Below are positions 11,401-18,500 of a DNA stretch of 20,422 nt, one piece after another. The position numbers and the translations under genes were made by a program. Position 1 is the first letter of the stretch, and every line of letters starts with the position of its first letter. The stretch comes from Elysia marginata (lineage: Eukaryota > Mollusca > Gastropoda > Plakobranchidae), in NCBI GenBank assembly GCA_019649035.1, contig BMAT01014146.1, positions 44,830 to 65,251 on the forward strand, in the 5' to 3' direction. Under the pieces are notes generated by a model. The model was not told the DNA's origin, ran no database searches, and saw only the letters and a list, made by a program, of their open reading frames with translations.

Positions 11401-14400
11401 TTGAACATTTTGGCCAAAAATCAGTATAATACTGATTTAATCTGTATGAATGGCAGGTCTGCCTATGCAACAGCCCTCAGGTGAGGTGGCTCTTTTCTTT
11501 CAGTTTGCAAGTGCTCTTTTCAGCCTATTTTCTAATTTAAAAAAATTTGGGGGGGGGGGGTGTGATTACTTGAGCCTTACACATCACAATAAGTCGTTGA
11601 GTCATTGTTCAGATTTTGTGCTAGGAATTGACTGTAATCATAGCTGGCTAAAGAGCGATATCAACCTGGAAAAACACTCAGTGAAGTGCATTAGAATCCC
11701 TTTAAACCTTAATTTTTGGTCCTGCAAAACCATTTTCGGTCTAAAGGAATTTTGGGTTTAATTACACAACCCCCCCCCCCCCCCTTTCTTTCTCTCTCTG
11801 GACACATTCTGCCTGAGACAAACCAAGTGCAGTATCTGCAGTGTTCACTACATGAGAAATACTGCACTTGCTTAGTCCATGGCAGATTTATTGAATGCAG
11901 GCATGTTTTCCTATTTTATGGGTCTAATTGATGTATCAGGGATGCCCTCAAGACAGAAAAAAAAAACCTGAACTTTTTTTACCTGGATTCAGGCCTACAT
12001 ACAAAATTAACTCAGACTGAATACACAACTTGTTCAAACTAAACTGAAGGAGCCAGTTAAATAACCTGATTTCAAGTTAAAACCTGAAAAGGGGCATCCC
12101 TGATGTATGGTAATGTTTTCTTTAGTCTGGTACTGGTTCCTTTGTAACTTCAATTCTTAATATTAAATCAAAAGGCTCTTTCAAGTTAAGAAAAAAATCC
12201 AAGCTACATTTTTCTCTTTCCACAAAATAATTATTGGAAAAAAAAAGCGATTTCCTTAATGTTCAACAAGGTTTTCGTTCTAGCTACAGTAACAATCTTG
12301 AACTTTTTTCATCACTACTGCTACAATTTTAAAAATCCTGATTTTACATATTTGTTCATCTCTAATGAATAATACATATCAGCTATTTATAAGTTTTTTT
12401 TATCTCTCCTAGGCCACAAATTCACACACCTTAGATTAAATGTTGACCTAGTTTAATCCTTATGAAGCAAGAAGTACATCTGTAAGTACTGTTGACAACA
12501 GCTACAGAGGCAGTCTAAGTTGATTTTTTCCTTAGGTCTCTCACCCTTGACAAAAAAAAAATATAAGCACCTACATAAAGTCTAACCTGCCTTGCTGATC
12601 ACCTGTATTGGCTACTACTTTCCTAGAAATCCCTGGCATTTTCCTATATTCTGCATGGCCACCTCCTCAACAACATGATAGTATTAGTGGGCAGCTTTTA
12701 ACTTCACAATCTCTTTGAAAAAACGTTTGCCACGCAACCACTCTTAACCTGAGGAGAACTTTTTAGCTAACAGCCCAGTACTCTGACATACCCTACACCT
12801 CCCTAATTTTGTTTACCTGTAGTGTAAACCTACAAATAAGAATAGACAAGATACCCCCACAAGGCCCATTAACAAGCGCCTCCTTTCCCACAAACCTCTA
12901 ATTCTAGCTCAGTTGCTTTACAGTACCATGGTAGCCCATCACGACCATTATCGGTATTGATCTTTAATGGTCGCCTTGGGTAGGTTCGAATATATCTTTT
13001 CCTTTTTCCCCCCAATTTTTACATAATTTAATCTTGCACGAGCTGGTGCAGACAAAAATGTTGTTTGTTTTATTTTTTTTTTAAATCATCGGCATACTTC
13101 TAAGTTAAACAACGCTTTGCAATGGACACTGCTTGATGGCAAAAGTAGACAAAGAGCCAAAACCACAAACGACAGGCCTGTCTGTATCAGAATTACCAAA
13201 CGAAGTCCTATCCCATCCCTCTTCTTTCTCAAGTGATAAACTGCTAATCACTGGTGTAAGCGAAAGGAAGTATGTTTATATGACTGCATGTCCATCTGCA
13301 AACTGCAGAAAAAAGGTCACTTAGTGACTCTGTTTCTGATGGCATGGTCACTTCCATGCAGTCAATTTATTGTTAGCGATGTGAGTGCAAATCCCTACAC
13401 ACTGACCACAAGCACCAATGACAGGGTTGGGTTCAATACCCCAATGACATGAAGCATTGTGATTGCCTCATGTCAACATAAGGATACTGGTACTCCAGTG
13501 AAATACATGCTTCATGTACAAGTACATTTTTTAACTGAACTGAAATTAAACGTCAATTCACCAGCCTTATTATAAGTTATTCCTTTGTTCTTTTATCTCT
13601 AATAAAGTTGGTTTCTGAAAATTTTAAATTTGTGCAAAAATTTTGCATCGTTTCCAATTCCAGGTGCAAAATTTTATGACATTTGGTGGCAAAATCCGCA
13701 CAGGCAGGCCAATTCTTGGCTAATAATATGCAAGTATTAATCTCCCCAGAATTCTAAGGATTAAGTGGACGGATAAGATCAGCAATGAGTCACTATGGGA
13801 AAGAACTAGACAGCTTCCAGCAGGAGACGAAATAGGAAGGCGACGATGGAGATGGATTGGCCACACTCTAAGAAAGCCATGTGGCAGCATCACAAAGAAT
13901 GTGTTGGACTGGATTCCACAGGGGAAAAGATCAAGAGGAAGACCCAGAGGAACGTGGAGAAGAGTCAGAGACAATGATGTAAAAGACAGTGGACATACAT
14001 GGAACCATGTTAAGCGGATGGCCCAGGATAGAGAGAGATGGAGGGGCTTTGTTGATGGCCTATACCCTGCTCCAGGGTGAGAAAGGCAAAGAAGAAGAAG
14101 ATTAATCTCCCCACTTGTTTGGCACACCACTTATAGTTACGCAATGATGACCTAAAGTAGCCACAGCATTAGCATTGCTGTTACAAGCAGTTTTGCAATT
14201 GGGTCAACTTTATTTTCAGCATAGCGAAAACCATCAGTAAGATTACTGGGCTGCTTTCAGTGAAACATGCAGTACATTTCTCTGCTTCACGACAAAGGAA
14301 AATTAAGGAGGGTTGAATGTGCAATTTCTCAGCAAATAATAATAACCACTGACTGACACCCACAATTGCAACAAACCCCGAGAAAAACAAGTCAGGAAAA

Positions 14401-15516
14401 GATAATATATCATTACATGGCACCCATCAAGCCATGCGCTTAAAAAGTTCAGGGAAACCGGAAAGGATAGGATAGATTACTTTTAAAATAAGACATTTAT
14501 AAGAGGCAGGGATGCAAGCGCCTTATGCTGAAAAAGCAGGAAAATTTTAATACTTTCATAAAATGATTGATATTCCTGGCTATGGTAACCAATACTGCCC
14601 GCATAGAATAAGAATTTGATAGATTTATTGAAACAGGTAGTTACAACTCTGTACCAGGGCGTACATAACTGTTCGGCTAGAAAGAAGAGTTTAAATCTTA
14701 AAGCTTAGAGAGATTTCTAATAACATTTATATGTTGACTATTTTTCCTTTTCCTGCTTTTTTGGCAGATAAAAACTGCCTATAAATTGGAATGCCTGCAC
14801 AAATCGGAAAACTTGCATCCCTGAAGAGGACAAAAAAAAAAGTTCTTTTCCAAATTTTACTTACTTTCATTTTCTCTTTGATGGCCTCAAAACCTTGAAA
14901 CTGTTGCCCTTCAAAAGTAAGCATGGCTTCTGTTGGCTAAAAGCAGAGATAAAAGAAAAAAAGGTTTGTTACTAAGATCCAACAAATTTTTGGGGTAAAG
15001 ACTGATGAAAGCTTTTAACAATAGAAGTTTGTTAGAGGCAATACATGTCTCTTTCACAAATTTTTAAGTAACAGAGAGGCGATGTATCAATTAACTCTTT
15101 ATTGCTAGAGGATGAGAGGAACTCTTTTGCTTCTATAGGCAAAGATGCTATACAAAAACCATGCCTCACCACCCGTCAGTCTCGCTTCTTATTTTCATTC
15201 TTCCACATCATCGTTACTGACATTAGTCTTAGATTCAGTGTTTAGTTTACAAGATATATAATTATGTTCAGTTGTCTTTTGCATGGGCATGTGAAGATCT
15301 TTATGATTGTCTTGTTTTATAATTTTTATGCTCTTGAATTAGTTGTTGGATTTTCCAAAATTTTTTCAAACAATCACACTCCACTGCACAGAAATTTCTG
15401 TACACTCTCTTGATCATTTGAAAAATAAGTGTGCACACCAGAAATTTGATTGACAAATAAGAGATATATATACATTTTGTATAAAGAAGAAGGAACAAGC
15501 CAAGGCTTAGATCTAG

Positions 15517-15588
<72 letters not shown>

Positions 15589-18500
15589 CGAGAGAGAAAG
15601 ATAGGGGGAAGACAAAGAAGAAAAACATAAAAATGCCAAGATCTAGCTTGAGGAAAGAGGAAACAATAAGATCAGGCTAACAAGGCCTAGATTAAACCTA
15701 GACCAAGACCTAGGCCAGTTACCCAAAACTTAACACACTTCTCAACCTGTAAGTTTAACACTGGCGTGTAAAGAGCCGGCCCTTTAGGCTTTACTAAAAA
15801 ATATTTTTTTTAAATTGCTTACGTTCTAACTCATACCAGGATTGGAAGTTAGGCCAACACAGTGCTTTGTTATGGTCTACGAAGTCTGGCCACGTGCGCA
15901 CGTAACATCAAAGAGACAACAGCGGACCGGTGCCGCATGCCTACAGTTTTATGTCCCTAAGCACTTCTAAGACTGGTACCTAGCCTACACTGAACACAGC
16001 TGTATAGTGTACTAAGCATCACTTCACTCAATCAGTCAATGCAAACACCCTTGGATTATTATTTTCTGTTTTTAATTTATACTGTTTGCTTCACTGGATC
16101 ATTACACTACTGTTTTGGATTATACTGCTTGTCTCACTGGCTTATTATACTATCTATTTGGAATATATACGGCATACCTATTATACTGCTCGTTTCACTG
16201 GATTATTTTAATTTGTTTTGGATTACACGGTTTGTTTCACTGGATTATTTTACTTTCTGTTTTGGATTATACTGCGTGTTTGTCTTGATTATAATACTCT
16301 CCCTGTGGAATATACGGTGTACCGATTATACTGCCAGTTTCACTTGATTAATTAAGAAAAAACAATTTGTTTTTCATTTAACTTACTTAAATTCTTTGCT
16401 CTTGAGGTCAGTGAAATAATGTGGAAATCTTCTTTTCTACTTCTGATCACTGAGCTTAGGTCAGTTATAAATCTAGATCTTTGTTTGGTTATACATAATT
16501 TTGTTCTTATCATAGCCATAGGTTCCATGCTAGCGTTCGGTGTAGCCTTTCAGCTCTCCCTTTAATGATGCGATGGTTTTATGCCTGGTTGTACGCCATA
16601 AAGTGTTAATTGTTGCTTAATATTTTATTTTAACTTGTAAATTGTTATCAAGAAGTTATTAAGTGGCCTACATCAACAATGTTCTTATTCTCCTTTTCAA
16701 AAAATGTTCACAGCACAAGTAGACCTAGTTTTAAGCCTATAAAAATATTTTAAAACCATGAATTGAGAACTTCATGAAATGAGCTTCTTATTAAAGCTGC
16801 TTGGCAAACTCTCTGCAATGTTTTAAACTAAACATCATTGGTTGAAAATGCTCTGTTTACCGCTGTAGGACTGGATGTATGATACAGACATGATGTTACA
16901 GCAATCGCTACTTAACTTAATTGAGATTTATGCTCGATTAATTGTTTAACATGGCTAGCCTTAGTTCAACCACATACGTAGGCTACTGGTTTAGATTGCA
17001 GTTCGTTGTTCTAGATTCTAGTTGCCAATGGTGTTTGTATTCATAATATACCTTTCCTTAGCGGGTCCTCTTTTCGTACCTATATTTTAGTCTCTATTTT
17101 TCTACAACTAGTTATCCGCTATCAAAATAAAGAGAGAGAGAGAGAGAAACAGAGAGAGGGGGAGAAAGGGAGGGGGGGAAGGGAGAGCAGCATGCCGATA
17201 AAAGGTGCTTGAGAAAAGATGAGGGTTTTTGATAAAATGGAGGCTTATCTTTTCTTATACTCTCTACTTTTCTAATACATACAATTGTAAAAAGCGTTTA
17301 GTAAATATTCACGTAGGCCTACATGTAATAAATTTATAATGATTGCTATCCTCTACATTTTATTCTTTAACTACTGTATGCATATATATATATCAAGAGG
17401 ACTAATGTGAATAACATGAGCTAAATTTTCTGATACAACTTTATGCACTATGTACCTGCAGTGAGCGTAATTAAGCTCGATTACTTGTTTAATATTGCTA
17501 GCCTTTGTTTTACACGTAAGCTTCTGATTTAGATTTCAATTTGTGGTGCTTGATAGCAATGGTGTTTTTATTCATAACACTTTGGTGGTTCCTCTTTTCG
17601 TGTTTATTTATTACATGTTTGTAGTCATATACAGCTGTGTTCTAGGTAGCAGGCTTGAAAAGGCTTAGGGGACGAAAAACTATAGGCGTGCAGCACCGAT
17701 CCGCTGTTGTCTCTTTGATGTTTCCAGGCCCATAATAGAGCGGCGCAGCTGGGCCGGGTGCCTAGCCTTGTCTGTGTTGGCCTAGACTGGAAGAGATAGA
17801 TCAAACTGATACTTGGGCACAAATTTGTTTACATTTGGACTAGATGGCCTGGTGATACTGAAAACGTCTTGATCTAGACTCTAGATCAGGAGAAAGAGAA
17901 AAAGAGAGAGGGAAAGAAGGAAGAAAAAAAAACTAGGTCAAGATTGATAAAAGAATCTAGATGAAGTTTAGATAGAATAAGGTGCAAGGTCTGAGATACA
18001 TATCACAGACAGAGGCAGCTATCAGATTGTTTTGTTACATTTCAAGCGCTAAACCTAGCTGACTCTGCCAAAATCAATGAAACTTGTGAACAAGATAAAG
18101 TCAAATTTTAGATAATTGGCACATGTTCAATGAATGCAGCTTCCCACAAGCTGAAACCGAATGCACTGTAAATGACCATTCATCAATTTATACTGTACTG
18201 GGAACTCAAGGGGGAGACATTGCTTAGCCACAAATCAAGGGTACTTATGATCCATCTAATTCTAAATTACCCAAACCTGTTTTATGTCACAGAGAAATTG
18301 ACAGAAACGTTACAAGCAAGGGCTTTGTGCAAGTCCATTCTATCATCTATGTGAGTGAGAATAAGATCAAACTGAGTTTACTGACAAAAAATAATGAAGA
18401 TTACAGAAAAATTTGTGGAACAAAATGCAAGGTCAAATTCTTTTGAGCAGTGCAGGGACTAATGTTCAATGAAATGTTATTTGAATGTTTGAATGTGTGA

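Larger units (their letters stand above)
10496..11477. mobile_element. CpG-rich TIR element (MITE), host of a nested insertion
   Basis: The ends begin AGGGCCGTTGCATAG (left) and, on the other strand, AGGGCTGTTGCATAG (right). With the nested element (11000-11461) and one of its target duplications set aside, 25 of the first 28 bases match and similarity continues further in. A 3-bp CAG sits on both sides (10493-10495, 11478-11480). The host element is about 514 bp without the insertion and has no coding sequence. Its ends are CpG-dense and self-complementary: CGCGAGCGCTCGCG (10511-10524) is a perfect palindrome, and TTGCATAG recurs inverted at 10563-10570. A 3-bp duplication fits PIF/Harbinger in length but not its usual TWA sequence, so the superfamily stays open. 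It lies in intron 2, about 140 bp from exon 3. Confidence 0.78.
15091..16609. mobile_element. Possible piggyBac-like element (weak)
   Basis: TTAACTCTTTATTGC at 15091 and, on the other strand, TTAACACTTTATGGC ending at 16609 match in 13 of 15 bases, and both begin with TTAA, the piggyBac target. The match stops there, and the 1.5 kb between contains a GA microsatellite, part of the repeat mosaic and a tandem array. It could be a piggyBac-type element with later additions or a chance pairing. Confidence 0.28.

Noticed and set aside
11824-11839. Resemblance to the U2 snRNA branch-point region (CAAGTGTAGTATCTG)
   Set aside because: Only about 15 bases match, with one difference; the upstream and downstream parts of U2 are absent.
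13370-13450. Possible degenerate tRNA or SINE head with a B-box-like GGTTCAATACC
   Set aside because: No acceptable A box at the right distance and no cloverleaf pairing.
13720-14130. 136-codon minus-strand open frame
   Set aside because: It is the antisense of the LINE ORF2 fragment on the plus strand.
15301-15680. Open frames rich in Ser-Leu or Arg-Glu on both strands
   Set aside because: They are translations of the GA microsatellite and its flanks.
16052-16343. CRISPR-like array
   Set aside because: Units are contiguous and diverged with no unique spacers, and the genome is animal.
16039-16347. 102-codon open frame across the tandem repeat
   Set aside because: Unit lengths vary (42-61 bp), so the frame is not kept between units; the open frame is a chance effect of the repeat.
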